64,000 nucleotides of DNA, from assembly GCA_963730325.1 (NCBI GenBank), contig CAVSRC010000004.1, positions 62,001-126,000 on the forward strand. Reading direction: 5' to 3'. Under the pieces are notes generated by a model. It had not been told where the DNA came from. It saw only the letters and a list, made by a program, of their open reading frames with translations, and made no database searches. The position numbers and the translations under genes were made by a program. This document shows, in pieces, positions 1 through 9,046 of this stretch (its first letter is position 1; every line of letters begins with the position of its first letter). The stretch comes from CAVSRC01 sp963730325 (lineage in GTDB: Bacteria > Pseudomonadota > Alphaproteobacteria > Rhizobiales > Kaistiaceae).

Positions 1-83
1 GAGCCGGATCCTCCGCCAAGGACAACGCCCGGCCGTCCATCAGACATTCACGGCTGGACGGGCGGGCGTCGTGCCGTCCGCTC

Positions 84-1076
84 TCAGGCGGGCTCCAACA
101 ACTCGCGGTTCAGCGCGTCCTCTATGTCCTTGCGGACGGCTTCCGACAGGGTGACGTCGCCCGCCGCCGCATTCTCCGCGATCTGGTCCGGGTGCTGAGC
201 GCCGCAGATGACCGAGGTGACAGCGGGGTTGTTGGTAAGCCAGGCGAGCGCCAGGTGCGTCAGGCTCAGTCCGGCGCCCTCGGCGATCGCCTTCAGCGCC
301 GCCCGTGCCTTCAGGTGGCGGACGAGGTTTTCGCCGTTCAGCTTCGGATTGTTGACGCGCACATCACCGGGCGCAAAGCCACCCGCATAGGCGAAATCGT
401 CGGTGAGAAGTCCCTGGAACAAGGGGCTGTAGGGGAAGAACGCCAGGCCCTTCTTCAGGCACATCGGCAGGATCTCGGCTTCGGTGCGATACTCCAGAAC
501 CTCCGCGTGATAGCCGGTCGGATTGCGTTCAAGGGCGTTGTAGAGCCCCTGGCAGGACGAGATCGGAACCATCGTTGCCAGCCGTTCCGTATCGGGGACG
601 GAGAAATTGGTGACCCCCAGATATCGGACCTTGCCGGCTTGCAGGAACTCCTCGAGGACCTTGGCGGTTTCCTCCAGCGGTATCCTGTGATCTGGCCAGT
701 GCAGCTGGAGCAGATCGAGATGATCGGTCTGCAGCCGGCGCAGCGAGTTGTCCATGTCGTTGCGCATCGCCTTGGCAGACAGATCGCGATAGATGGTCTT
801 GCTGTCATCCCAAAGCAGGCCGCACTTGCTGGCCAGCGTGATCGAATCGCGCCGTCCAACCAGCGCCTTGCCGAGCAGCGTTTCCGATCCACCAAAGCCA
901 TATACCGGAGCGGTGTCGAAAAAGGTGACGCCACACTCGATGGCCCGGTGGATGGTCGCGATGGACTCCGCATCACTGGATTCGCGCCACCCCGATCCAC
1001 CGCCAAGCGACCAGCAGCCGAATCCGACGGCCGAGAACCGAATGTCCGGCATGGCCGGAACTGTCTTGTACTGCAA
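84..1076 (-). CDS. Aldo/keto reductase
   Basis: This 330-residue protein is a full-length NAD(P)H-dependent aldo/keto reductase, a TIM-barrel oxidoreductase acting on sugars or small carbonyls in the cytoplasm. The tetrad is visible: Asp54 and Tyr59 in FDTAPVYG, Lys84 in ASKCG and His126 in LHWPD. The N-terminus (VGFGCWSLGGG) resembles the fucose/galactose-type aldose dehydrogenase branch, but the substrate is unknown. I accept a TTG start at 1076 because GAGGAGG lies about 7 nt upstream. It faces away from the GntR gene at 1743 across a 666-bp gap, so that regulator may control it. Confidence 0.85.
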   Translation of the reverse strand: MQYKTVPAMPDIRFSAVGFGCWSLGGGSGWRESSDAESIATIHRAIECGVTFFDTAPVYGFGGSETLLGKALVGRRDSITLASKCGLLWDDSKTIYRDLSAKAMRNDMDNSLRRLQTDHLDLLQLHWPDHRIPLEETAKVLEEFLQAGKVRYLGVTNFSVPDTERLATMVPISSCQGLYNALERNPTGYHAEVLEYRTEAEILPMCLKKGLAFFPYSPLFQGLLTDDFAYAGGFAPGDVRVNNPKLNGENLVRHLKARAALKAIAEGAGLSLTHLALAWLTNNPAVTSVICGAQHPDQIAENAAAGDVTLSEAVRKDIEDALNRELLEPA

Positions 1077-1742
1077 GGGAGTTCCTCCTCAATCAGGGCC
1101 CGATGGTTTGCCGTTTCGACGGCGGCAGCGATCGCCCATCGGGCCGGTGCTGCACCCAGGCGCCGCGATCGTGTTCTCCCCGCGGGGGCCCTCTCGACCG
1201 GCCCGACCGGCGTCGGGCGAGACAGGAAGCGGCTCAGCTCGCGGGGCATTCACGTGCGCGGTCGCCCCGTTTTCATGTCCTCCCATGCCGGCTTGGGCCG
1301 GCTTGTCTATTTCGGTGAATGCACTCGATATGAGTGTTCGTGTCAACTGAAATGTGACATATTAGTCGTCAATCGCGGTCGATTGGCTGAGGGCCTTGGC
1401 GTGCAACCCATTCAATAAAAAGGCAATTTGTCTGAGGGAGATGAGGGATCGGGCCCGACCAAACCAAGCGCATCTGACATGTCACTGCCTGAGGCCGCCG
1501 GTCTGAGAGAGGCGTTTCAAGTCGGCCACGGCGCCTCAGGCGGCGGCGCCGGGTTCGGGCGTGGCGCTGGGCGCGCCAGCGGCAAACCGGACCACGGGGC
1601 ATGGATCGCCGAGGCTGGAATCGTGAATCTGGAACCGGATGCGTCAATAGTGTGAGACTAGAACAGGGGGGTCCGGGATGAGGCGCTTTGATTCGTCTCG
1701 AATGTGCTTCCGCGGGAGCGCGACCTCGGACGCGACGAGCAG
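1077..1742. other. Intergenic region between divergent AKR and GntR genes
   Basis: No convincing gene is seen in these 666 bp. Open frames here are GC-rich shadows without a ribosome-binding site. The AT-richer part around 1330-1370 has TGTCA and TGACA arms about 9 nt apart (1345-1363) and is the most likely place for promoters and an operator of the flanking GntR protein. No stronger element is recognised. Confidence 0.4.
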
Positions 1743-2456
1743 ATGGTGGATTTGACGAGCACGATGACGGATCGCCGAGTGCGCAGGCGCATAATGCCGA
1801 TCCAGCGCCCTGAGGCGTTGAACGACATCATGCTGTCGCGCCTGCGCGCGGATATCGTTTCAGGCACGTTCGCCTTCGGCGAGCGGCTTTCTGAAGACAA
1901 GCTTTCGAAGCTGTACGGCGTGACCAAGGCGCCGGTGCGGTCGGCTCTTCTGAAGCTGCAGGCGGAAGGTCTGCTCAAGATCCTTCCGCAACGCGGCGCG
2001 TTTGTGATGGATCCCAGCCTCGAAGCGGTGCGGGCGCTCTGTGAATTGCGCATCGCACTTGAACTCGAGGCCGCTCGCCTGGCGCTTCAGCGCAATCCGG
2101 ACAGGCTGGCCGAACGCTTCACTGAAATTGTGCAGAAGATGGAACCGGTCAGTCGCAGCGTGAACAGTGCGGTCTACCAATCGCTCGATACGGAATTGCA
2201 TATCGCGTTCTTCCAGATCGCAGAAAGCGAAATGCTGGAAGCCACCTATCTATCGGCGGTGCACTGGCGTTTTGCCGCGTTGCGGCGGCGACTGGCGGAA
2301 AACAAGCGTCTGGCGACGCGCTCCTTCCCCGAGCATTGCCAGATCAGGGACGCCGTCGTTGCGCGGGATTTCACCGAGCTGTCCTTGCTTCTGCGCCAGC
2401 ATATCGATCGCATTCAGGACTACTTCTCGGAAGAGTACCGCAACCCGACACCCTGA
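1743..2456 (+). CDS. GntR-family transcriptional regulator (FCD type)
   Basis: About 237 residues with an N-terminal winged helix (YGVTKAPVRSALLKLQAEGL, followed by QRGAFV) and a helical FCD effector domain containing ELRIALELEAARLA and DTELHIAFFQIA. FCD regulators usually sense carboxylates or sugar acids and repress neighbouring catabolic genes. ATG at 1743 or 1764 are both possible starts; a GTG at 1704 would add residues that do not look like the family. It lies convergent to the FGGY kinase at 2505 and divergent from the aldo/keto reductase. Effector unknown. Confidence 0.85.
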   Translation: MVDLTSTMTDRRVRRRIMPIQRPEALNDIMLSRLRADIVSGTFAFGERLSEDKLSKLYGVTKAPVRSALLKLQAEGLLKILPQRGAFVMDPSLEAVRALCELRIALELEAARLALQRNPDRLAERFTEIVQKMEPVSRSVNSAVYQSLDTELHIAFFQIAESEMLEATYLSAVHWRFAALRRRLAENKRLATRSFPEHCQIRDAVVARDFTELSLLLRQHIDRIQDYFSEEYRNPTP

Positions 2457-2504
2457 TCGGTACTCTGCTGCACCGGGGGACGGTCCGTCTCGCTGTGCGG
2501 TCGG

Positions 2505-3995
2505 TCACAGCGCGTCGAGGTCGTCGTAGAGGGCCTGCGACTGCTCATAGAGACGGGCATAGATCGGCATCATCCGGTCATAGACCGCGCTCCAGGCTGG
2601 ATCTGGCATGATTTCCCGACTCGGGCGCACCATCCGCGCCGACGCCGTCTCGATGTCCGGCACGTCGCCGGTGGCCACGGCCATCAGCATCGCCGCGCCG
2701 ACGATGCCACATTCGGGCTCCTCGAGCACGACGTAGGGAACATCGAACATTGACGCCTTGATCCGGAGCCAGAGGTCGGATCGGGCGCCGCCGCTGGCCG
2801 CGACGATCCGCTCGGGCCGGCGGTTGTCACCCTTGAGCCCGTCAAGCTTGAGGCGAACGGCGAAGGCCACGCCTTCCAGGACCGCGCGGTGGAGGTCGGG
2901 CAGGCCGTGCTCGGCCTTCAGGCCGAAGAATTGGGCGCGCGAATTGCGATGTTCGCCGAAGCGCTCACCCGACAGATACGGCAGGAAGAAGAGCCCATTG
3001 GCCCCCGCGGAAGTGCGCGCGGCATCGGCGGCAAGCACGCCGTAGGAGCGCTTGTTCTCGTGGAAGGCGCGACGGGCCCAGCGCACGGCATCGCCGCCGG
3101 CATCGATAAGGGTCATCGCCCCCCACACGCCATTGGCGGCGATGACGTTGGAGATGTCGGGGTCGAGCACCGGCTGTTCGTGCATGAGTGTGATGATCGA
3201 CGAGGTTCCGGTGACGTCCGAGCCCATGCCTGGCCGCGTCACCCCCGATCCGAGAAGCGCCATGGGATAGTCGCCGGCGCCGACCAGCACCGGCAGGCCG
3301 GCGGGCAGGCCGAGATCGCCAGCAACGTCGGCGGCAACGCCTGCAAGAATGTCGCCTGCATTGCGCAAGTCGGGCAGCAGGCGGCGCGGCACACCGGTCA
3401 GCGCACACAGTTCGTCCGACCACTGGCGGCTGCGCCGGTCCATCAGGAAGCTCAGCGAAGCCTCGGTCCGGTCCTGCGCGCGCACGCCGGTGAGCTTGAA
3501 GTTGATCCAGTCCTTCGGCATCAGCAGCGTCGTGCTGCGCGCCAGCGCTTGCGGATCGTTCTCGGCAATCCACGCAATCTTGAAAGCGGGCCAGGCGGGG
3601 GAAGGCAGGTTCGCCGCAAGGTCGAGCGAACGCGCCGCCGGGACTCGCGCCGCGAATGCCTCGGCCTGCGGCGTCGAACGCTTGTCGTTCCACAGCAATG
3701 CGGCCTCGCGAGTCAGTTCACCGTCGTCGTCGATCAGCACCGACCCATGCATCTGACCGCAGGTGCAAATCGCGGCGACACGCGCCGGCGCATCCTCCAC
3801 ATTGGCAAGCACCTCGCGGATCGCGGCGCGGGTACCGGCCCACCAGTCGGCAGGGCGCTGCTCCGACCAGCCGAAATGCGGCACGATCTGCTCATGTTCA
3901 CGGTGGCTGAAGGCGCAGGTGCGCCCGTCTCGTCCAACCAGCGCCGCGCGCAGCCCGCCCGTCCCGACGTCGATTGCAAGATAGAGGTCCCGCAT
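2505..3995 (-). CDS. FGGY-family carbohydrate kinase, xylulokinase-like
   Basis: A 496-residue sugar kinase of the FGGY fold. The N-terminal phosphate-binding segment is AIDVGTGGLRAAL, the xylulokinase-type GQMHG motif is at about 80-84, LLWNDKR follows, and a catalytic Asp lies in VGAGDYPMALLG. The C-terminal ATPase core has VAASGGARSDLW. It would phosphorylate an imported or oxidised ketose or polyol with ATP. The length is normal for xylulokinase, but the wider FGGY family is promiscuous, so the substrate is not assigned. It is transcribed alone and diverges from the small ORF and dehydrogenase pair at 4586-6638. Confidence 0.85.
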   Translation of the reverse strand: MRDLYLAIDVGTGGLRAALVGRDGRTCAFSHREHEQIVPHFGWSEQRPADWWAGTRAAIREVLANVEDAPARVAAICTCGQMHGSVLIDDDGELTREAALLWNDKRSTPQAEAFAARVPAARSLDLAANLPSPAWPAFKIAWIAENDPQALARSTTLLMPKDWINFKLTGVRAQDRTEASLSFLMDRRSRQWSDELCALTGVPRRLLPDLRNAGDILAGVAADVAGDLGLPAGLPVLVGAGDYPMALLGSGVTRPGMGSDVTGTSSIITLMHEQPVLDPDISNVIAANGVWGAMTLIDAGGDAVRWARRAFHENKRSYGVLAADAARTSAGANGLFFLPYLSGERFGEHRNSRAQFFGLKAEHGLPDLHRAVLEGVAFAVRLKLDGLKGDNRRPERIVAASGGARSDLWLRIKASMFDVPYVVLEEPECGIVGAAMLMAVATGDVPDIETASARMVRPSREIMPDPAWSAVYDRMMPIYARLYEQSQALYDDLDAL

Positions 3996-4216
3996 CTACC
4001 TGCGTCCACAAGCTTCGAATGCAAACAAATGCGCCGCGCTCACGTCGACCCATGCTGGGAGGGGGCGGCCGGGATCGACCGCGAGGCGCGGCGCAGGAAT
4101 GGCCCAGACAGACATGGGCTCCACCCTACTGGAGCCGACGCGACAGGCCATTCGAAAGCTCCTTTTTGCCCACAGCTTTGCGCGGCCAGCACACGGAATC
4201 AATCCAAAATAGTAGC

Positions 4217-4226
4217 AAACTTACAA
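4217..4226 (-). promoter_or_regulatory. Upstream motif, copy 1 (kinase side)
   Basis: Reads TTGTAAGTTT on the minus strand and is a perfect match to copy 2 at 4479-4488 on the plus strand. It lies directly upstream of a possible -10 box (TACTAT) facing the FGGY kinase gene. It may be a shared regulator site; this is inference from repetition and placement. Confidence 0.35.
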
Positions 4227-4478
4227 GAAACTCGAGGATGCGACACCATCGCCCAGTCCGGTGCGCCCTGGCGCGTCCGACGCTGGGCCGGCAGCAGAAC
4301 GGCAGCGCCGGGTCGCACTGGACGGCAGACTGACGCCAAGGAAGCTTTGAATGACGGGGAATACTGCCCGGAAAAACATGATCATCTGGGGTGCGGGCAG
4401 GGCGCCGCTTCTGGCGTTCGATTCCGTTTTTGCCGCTTCTGGAGCGGTGTCGCGAAGGGGGCAACGCGCCTCTACTGA

Positions 4479-4488
4479 TTGTAAGTTT
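4479..4488 (+). promoter_or_regulatory. Upstream motif, copy 2 (dehydrogenase side)
   Basis: TTGTAAGTTT on the plus strand, the second member of the 10-bp inverted pair. It lies about 100 bp before the small ORF at 4586 and 250 bp before the shikimate-dehydrogenase-like gene. Confidence 0.35.
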
Positions 4489-4585
4489 CCTCCCGAAGCT
4501 GTAACATAACTACGTACTAGAGCTACCAAGTGCGGGAGCCTTCCAAGCCGCTTGCCGCTCATGCGGACGTTGGACCGGGTAAGAA

Positions 4586-4741
4586 ATGGGGTCTTTTTCC
4601 ACGCTTGCGGACCACGGCGTCGTGCCGGTCATGGCCATTGCCACGGCTCTTCCGCTGGTCGATGCCCGGGTTAACTGGAAGACCATTGCCCGGAACGCGG
4701 CCAAGGCGGTTGCGCCGGTACGCAAGGTCCGGGACAGATGA
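4586..4741 (+). CDS. Small ORF of 51 residues, translationally coupled to the next gene
   Basis: ATG at 4586 follows GGGTAAGAA and the frame ends TGA at 4739-4741, overlapping the ATG at 4738 in an ATGA arrangement. The product starts MGSFSTLADHGVVPVMAIAT and ends in a basic stretch (AAKAVAPVRKVRDR). I do not recognise the family. The GVVPVMAIA segment faintly recalls the start of KDPG-type aldolases, so it could be a decayed fragment. The stop-start overlap is the main reason to list it; it could also serve only as a leader that couples translation. Confidence 0.35.
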   Translation: MGSFSTLADHGVVPVMAIATALPLVDARVNWKTIARNAAKAVAPVRKVRDR

Positions 4742-5697
4742 TGACATATGCCCCGGCGACCAGGCCGACGTTCTATTTCATCGGCGTCACCACCGGTCAG
4801 TCGTCGATCATGAAGGTATTCCCGCGTTGGGCGGAGTTCCTTGGCCTCGGTGATATCGCTATCCGCGGGATTGACCTGGTGCCGCACGATACCGTTGCGA
4901 ACTACCGCGCCGTCGTCGCGTTCCTGAAGGCCGATCCGCTCTCGCTGGGAGCGCTGGTCACCACCCACAAACTCGATCTCTTCGCTGCTTGCCGCGACAT
5001 GTTCGATGTAATCGATCCGCATGCAGAGCTGATGGCAGAGACGAGTTGCCTTACGAAGCGCGACGGCAAGCTCATCTGCCAGGCCAAAGATCCGATCACC
5101 TCCGGCCTGTCGATGGATGGTTTCTTGCCGGCCGAGCATTTTGTGCGCACCGGCGCCGAAGTCTTTGCCATGGGAGCGGGCGGCTCGACGATCGCTCTGA
5201 CCTGGCATCTATTGCAGGCGTCATGCAGCGCAGGCCGGCCGAGCCGGATCGTCGTCTCCAATCGATCGCAGCCGAGGCTCGATCACATCCGCCAGATTCA
5301 CCGAAAGATCGACGCCCGCGTATCGTGTGAATACGTGCTGGCGCCGCGAGCAGAGGACAACGACGCGGTGATGGCCGGTCTCAAACCGGGTTCGCTGGTG
5401 ATCAATGCGACCGGCCTTGGCAAGGATGCGCCAGGCTCGCCGCTCACCTTCGCCGGTGTATTCCCCGACCGCGCAATCGTCTGGGAGCTCAATTATCGCG
5501 GCAGCTTGATCTTTCTCGACCAGGCTTGCGCTCAGGAGTCGCGCAAACACCTGAAGATCGAGGACGGCTGGACCTACTTCATCCACGGCTGGGCGCAGGC
5601 GATTGCCGAGGTCTTCGACATCGAGATGCCGACCGCCGGCCCGCGCTTCGACGCCATCTGCCGCATCGCGGCGGAAGCCACGGGGCGGACGACATGA
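4738..5697 (+). CDS. Shikimate dehydrogenase-like NAD(P) oxidoreductase
   Basis: This 319-residue protein has the AroE/YdiB fold. The substrate domain carries the catalytic Lys in LVTTHKLDLF and the Asp in SMDGFLP; the nucleotide-binding domain has FAMGAGGSTIAL. The N-terminus (FIGVTTGQSSIMKVFPRW) differs from housekeeping AroE, which usually has a serine-rich shikimate-binding motif near the start. It is therefore probably a catabolic polyol or hydroxy-acid dehydrogenase rather than an aromatic-amino-acid enzyme. ATGA overlaps join it both to the small ORF upstream and to the 2-hydroxyacid dehydrogenase downstream, so the pair is likely made together. Confidence 0.75.
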   Translation: MMTYAPATRPTFYFIGVTTGQSSIMKVFPRWAEFLGLGDIAIRGIDLVPHDTVANYRAVVAFLKADPLSLGALVTTHKLDLFAACRDMFDVIDPHAELMAETSCLTKRDGKLICQAKDPITSGLSMDGFLPAEHFVRTGAEVFAMGAGGSTIALTWHLLQASCSAGRPSRIVVSNRSQPRLDHIRQIHRKIDARVSCEYVLAPRAEDNDAVMAGLKPGSLVINATGLGKDAPGSPLTFAGVFPDRAIVWELNYRGSLIFLDQACAQESRKHLKIEDGWTYFIHGWAQAIAEVFDIEMPTAGPRFDAICRIAAEATGRTT

Positions 5698-6638
5698 GCG
5701 GTCGTATTCTCATCACGCCGCGTTCGCTGTCGACGGGCGAGCATCCGGGACTTCAGCCACTGAGAAAGGCGGGCTTTGAGCTCGTCCGCCCGACGCCTGG
5801 CGCGATGCCGAGCGAAGCAGACCTGATCGCCTCGGTGCCGGGGTGCGTTGGCTGGCTGGTGGGCGTCGAGCCGGTCTCCGCGGCAGTCATCGATGCTGCC
5901 GGCGACCTGCGCATCATCTCGCGCAACGGGAGCGGAATCGACAATCTCCCCCTTGCCGCGATCGAAGCGCGCGGCATCAAGCTCAGCCGCGCCAAGGGCG
6001 CCAATGCGCGCGGTGTGGCGGAGCTGGCGCTGGCGCTCACGCTTGCCGGGCTGCGCGACCTCGTGCCGACCCATCTGGGGATGCGCGAGGGCACATGGCC
6101 GCGTCGCATAGGGACCGAAATCCGGGGAACCGAAGTGGGTGTGATCGGCCTCGGCGCGGTGGGGGCAATCTTTGTCGAGTTCTGCCTCGGACTTGGGGCG
6201 CATGTGCGCGGCCACGATCCGTTCCTTCCGCCGGACGTCATTCTTCACGCGAACTTCCGTCGCGGTGACTTCGACGCCGTGCTCGACGGCGCGCGGGTCC
6301 TCGGCCTGCACGCGCCGATGCCGGCCAACGGCAGGCCGCTGATCGGGGCTGCGGAGATTGCGCGACTGGCCAGGGGCGCCGTCGTGGTAAATACCGCGCG
6401 TGCCGGTCTGGTCGACGCTGACGCGATGCTGGCGGCACTCGAAAGCGGGCAGGTGGCGACCTATGCGACTGATGTGTTCGACACCGAACCGCCGTCGCTC
6501 TCGCCCCTCCTGGCCCATCCGCGCGTGATCATGACGAGCCACATCGGCGGCTTCACGACCGCTTCGGTGGAACGCGCGACGGCGCGCGCGGTGAGCAATC
6601 TGCTGAATGCTTTGATCGTCGATGCACATCCAGCGTGA
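5694..6638 (+). CDS. D-isomer-specific 2-hydroxyacid dehydrogenase
   Basis: A 314-residue member of the phosphoglycerate/glyoxylate dehydrogenase family, interconverting 2-hydroxy and 2-oxo acids with NAD(P). The NAD-binding motif is GLGAVGAIF, the substrate Arg is in NTARAGLVD, and the active-site Glu and His lie in DTEPPSLSPL and TSHIGGF. The ATG at 5694 overlaps the stop of the previous gene (ATGA). Together the two enzymes could oxidise and reduce a hydroxylated acid. The substrate is unknown. It is convergent with the FGGY kinase at 6704. Confidence 0.85.
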   Translation: MSGRILITPRSLSTGEHPGLQPLRKAGFELVRPTPGAMPSEADLIASVPGCVGWLVGVEPVSAAVIDAAGDLRIISRNGSGIDNLPLAAIEARGIKLSRAKGANARGVAELALALTLAGLRDLVPTHLGMREGTWPRRIGTEIRGTEVGVIGLGAVGAIFVEFCLGLGAHVRGHDPFLPPDVILHANFRRGDFDAVLDGARVLGLHAPMPANGRPLIGAAEIARLARGAVVVNTARAGLVDADAMLAALESGQVATYATDVFDTEPPSLSPLLAHPRVIMTSHIGGFTTASVERATARAVSNLLNALIVDAHPA

Positions 6639-6703
6639 GCGCGCGGGAAGGGCAGGCCGCTCGCCCGACGCCGACGATCCAGCTTAGCTCAAGCCAGCCC
6701 GGC

Positions 6704-8251
6704 TCACCTTGATATGTCCCGCAGAGCCGAGATCGTCTCCGACAGCTCAAGCTGCTGTTGCGCCGCAAGGCGGTAAGCTTTCAGCGCCGCTTCATAGACC
6801 GGCGCCGCCGTCGGGTCCGGTATGGTCTTTTCGGTCTTGGCGGTCAGCGCGCGCAGCGGCGAGAAGTCCGGCCAGGCTCCCGTGCCGACAAAGGCGAGAG
6901 CGGCCGCGCCCAACGCCGCGGCCTGCTGGTCGATCGGCGTCTTGAGGATGGTGCAGCCCAAGATGTCGGCGAACATCTGCCGCCACGCCGCGCTGCGGGC
7001 GCCACCGCCGACCATGACAATCTCATCACGCAGCGGCCGCATGCGCCTCAACTCATCGAGGGCAACGCGCAGCGCCAGGGCGATGCCTTCGAACGTCGCG
7101 CGCATGATCTCCGCCCGGCCATGCTGGAGCCCCAGGCCGACAAAGCTGCCGCGAACCGCCGGGCCGCCTTCGAAAGAGGTGCCGCCGCCCAGCGTCGGAA
7201 CGAACAGAAGCCCCCGCGCCCCGCGAGGCGCCGAAAGCGCGAGATCCATGATGGCTTCGTAGGAGTCGCGGCCCTCGGCTTCAGCCTCGAGCACGATGTC
7301 ATGCATCAGCTTGTCGCGAACCCATGAGAGGCTGGTGCCGGCGGAAAAGATCGAGGTCGCCGACAGGTACATCCCGGGCACGACATGGTCGAAGACGTAC
7401 GGCTTCACGAAATTGTCGAGCAGCGGCTCCGCCGAAGAAACGTTGAGCCAGCTCGACGACCCCATCGCAATGAACGAATCGCCCTCCTCGAAGGTGGAAG
7501 CACCAAGAGCCATGCAGCTGTTGTCGACGCCGCCTGCCACGACCTTCACCCCGCGTGGAAGGCCAAGCGCGTCGGCAAGGTCGGGGCGAACTTCGCCCAC
7601 AATGTCGGTCGAAGCCACGATCGGCGGCAACAATCCGGGGTCAAGTCCGGCCGCATCGAGAAGTTCGGACGAATAGCGCCGCGCCCTCAAGTCGTAAGCG
7701 CCGAGGCCGGAGGCGTAGGACTGGTCGGTCAGGATGCAGCCGGTCAGCCGGAGATTAATGTAGTCCTTGCTGCCGATGATCGTCCGCGTTCGCGCGAAGG
7801 CCTCCGGCTTGTGATCACGCAGCCAGAGGATCTTGAAGAGCGTGTAAAGTGGCGCCGGAAAGCCGTTGCCGGTGGTCTGGTACCAGGCAACGCGATCGAC
7901 TGAAGCAAAGAACGCATCTGCCTCCGCTTCGGCCCTGCCGTCGGACCAGATCGGGACGCGCTCGTCCAGCAGCTCGTCGTCGTCGCCAAGCGGGACGCAG
8001 CCGAGGCTGTGGCCGGAAAGGGCAATTGCCTTGATCGAACCGATATCGACGCCCGGCGTGGCGAGCAGGGCGGCAATGCTGTCCTTGGTTGCTTTCCACC
8101 AGTCCTGCGGGCGCTGCTCGTGACGCAGGGAGGACGGATAGAACGTCTCATAGCTGACGACCTGCTCGGCAACGCAGGTGCCGTCGTCGCGGAACACGCC
8201 GGCCTTGGCCCCGCCCGTGCCGAGATCAACCGCTATTGCCGACACCGACAT
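6704..8251 (-). CDS. FGGY-family carbohydrate kinase
   Basis: About 515 residues. The phosphate-1 loop is VDLGTGGAKAGVF, the likely catalytic Asp is in VAGGVDNSCMALG, and the C-terminal core has MVGGGARSAAW. Unlike true xylulokinases it has SGHSLG where they have GQMHG, so another ketose or polyol is likely. The ATG at 8251 is chosen because it starts just before the conserved fold and lies 17 bp after the stop of the aldolase gene. Being in one operon with a deoxyribose-phosphate-type aldolase suggests kinase then aldol cleavage in one short route. Confidence 0.8.
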   Translation of the reverse strand: MSVSAIAVDLGTGGAKAGVFRDDGTCVAEQVVSYETFYPSSLRHEQRPQDWWKATKDSIAALLATPGVDIGSIKAIALSGHSLGCVPLGDDDELLDERVPIWSDGRAEAEADAFFASVDRVAWYQTTGNGFPAPLYTLFKILWLRDHKPEAFARTRTIIGSKDYINLRLTGCILTDQSYASGLGAYDLRARRYSSELLDAAGLDPGLLPPIVASTDIVGEVRPDLADALGLPRGVKVVAGGVDNSCMALGASTFEEGDSFIAMGSSSWLNVSSAEPLLDNFVKPYVFDHVVPGMYLSATSIFSAGTSLSWVRDKLMHDIVLEAEAEGRDSYEAIMDLALSAPRGARGLLFVPTLGGGTSFEGGPAVRGSFVGLGLQHGRAEIMRATFEGIALALRVALDELRRMRPLRDEIVMVGGGARSAAWRQMFADILGCTILKTPIDQQAAALGAAALAFVGTGAWPDFSPLRALTAKTEKTIPDPTAAPVYEAALKAYRLAAQQQLELSETISALRDISR

Positions 8252-8268
8252 CGTTGCCGACCATCGGC

Positions 8269-9012
8269 TCAGGCAGCGGTCGCGTCGATGGCCAGGCACC
8301 CACCGGGAAGCACGGCGCACTGGCGCACAAGGTTGACGGCGACCCTGGTGTTGATGCCGAAGCGCGTGACGCCGAGGCGCAGCATGTCGGCGATCGCGGC
8401 AAGGTCACGGATGCCGCCCGATGCCTTCACCTCGACGGCGCCGCCGACAGTCTCGATGATGATGCGCAGCCTCTCCACCGTCGTTGCGCCCGGCGTCCAG
8501 CCGCTCCCGGTCTTGACGAAGGCCGCGCCACTTTCGGCAATGATGGCCGAACCGCGCCGGATTTCGTCGTCGGTGAGGTGGGCCACTTCCAGAATGACCT
8601 TGAGCGGCACCGGTGCAATAGCGTCGACGACCGCGCGGATGTCCGCCGCCACATAGTCGACGTCGCCCGACTTCAGGCGCCCGACATTGATCATCATGTC
8701 CAGTTCCTCGGCGCCGTCGGCGGCCAGTACGATCGCCTCCGCGACCTTGATGCGCGTCGTATGTCCACCGGACGGGAAGCCGATTGGCCCACCAACCATG
8801 GTTCCGCAGCCCCGCGGAATGAGCGAACGCAGAAGCGGCACGAAATTCGGCAAGACATGCGCCGCAACAAAACCTTCCGCCATCGCAACCTGTGCAAGTT
8901 CGCGTATGTCGGCCTCCGTGCTCGACGCCTGCACGGCGCTGATGTCGATCAATGCGGCGAGATCGCGCGGCGTAAGGGCGGCGGGGCGCGGCGGCGAGGC
9001 GGGCGAGGTCAT
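8269..9012 (-). CDS. deoC: Deoxyribose-phosphate aldolase (DeoC-like)
   Basis: A 247-residue class I aldolase of the DeoC family, which splits 2-deoxyribose 5-phosphate into glyceraldehyde 3-phosphate and acetaldehyde. The Schiff-base Lys is in VEVKASGGIRD, and the second Lys in FVKTGSGWT; EVAHLTDDEI is also typical. ATG at 9012 fits the family length; an upstream extension would run through the promoter. A strong promoter with an overlapping palindrome sits at 9047-9081. No deoxyribokinase of the PfkB type is present, so the FGGY kinase downstream may supply the phosphorylated substrate, which may differ from deoxyribose. Confidence 0.85.
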   Translation of the reverse strand: MTSPASPPRPAALTPRDLAALIDISAVQASSTEADIRELAQVAMAEGFVAAHVLPNFVPLLRSLIPRGCGTMVGGPIGFPSGGHTTRIKVAEAIVLAADGAEELDMMINVGRLKSGDVDYVAADIRAVVDAIAPVPLKVILEVAHLTDDEIRRGSAIIAESGAAFVKTGSGWTPGATTVERLRIIIETVGGAVEVKASGGIRDLAAIADMLRLGVTRFGINTRVAVNLVRQCAVLPGGCLAIDATAA

Positions 9013-9046
9013 GGCAGGGTCCTGACGACCTGAACCTTCTTCAGCA

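Larger units (their letters stand above)
3996..4585. other. Long divergent intergenic region
   Basis: About 590 bp between the FGGY kinase (-) and the dehydrogenase genes (+). I see no persuasive gene. A 10-bp inverted repeat pair lies at 4217-4226 and 4479-4488 and each copy points toward its own downstream gene. On the minus strand the sequence TACTAT at about 4210-4215 could serve as a -10 box for the kinase. Confidence 0.4.

Noticed and set aside
192..1418. Long plus-strand open frame opposite the aldo/keto reductase
   Set aside because: It is antisense to a clear enzyme with an intact catalytic tetrad; the product has no recognisable fold and arises from GC-rich codon bias.
1428..1655. 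75-codon plus-strand frame in the AKR/GntR gap
   Set aside because: Gly-rich, no ribosome-binding site and no family; treated as non-coding.
2889..4478. 529-codon plus-strand frame opposite the FGGY kinase
   Set aside because: Low-complexity, Arg/Gly-rich product typical of the antisense of GC-rich genes; no ribosome site.
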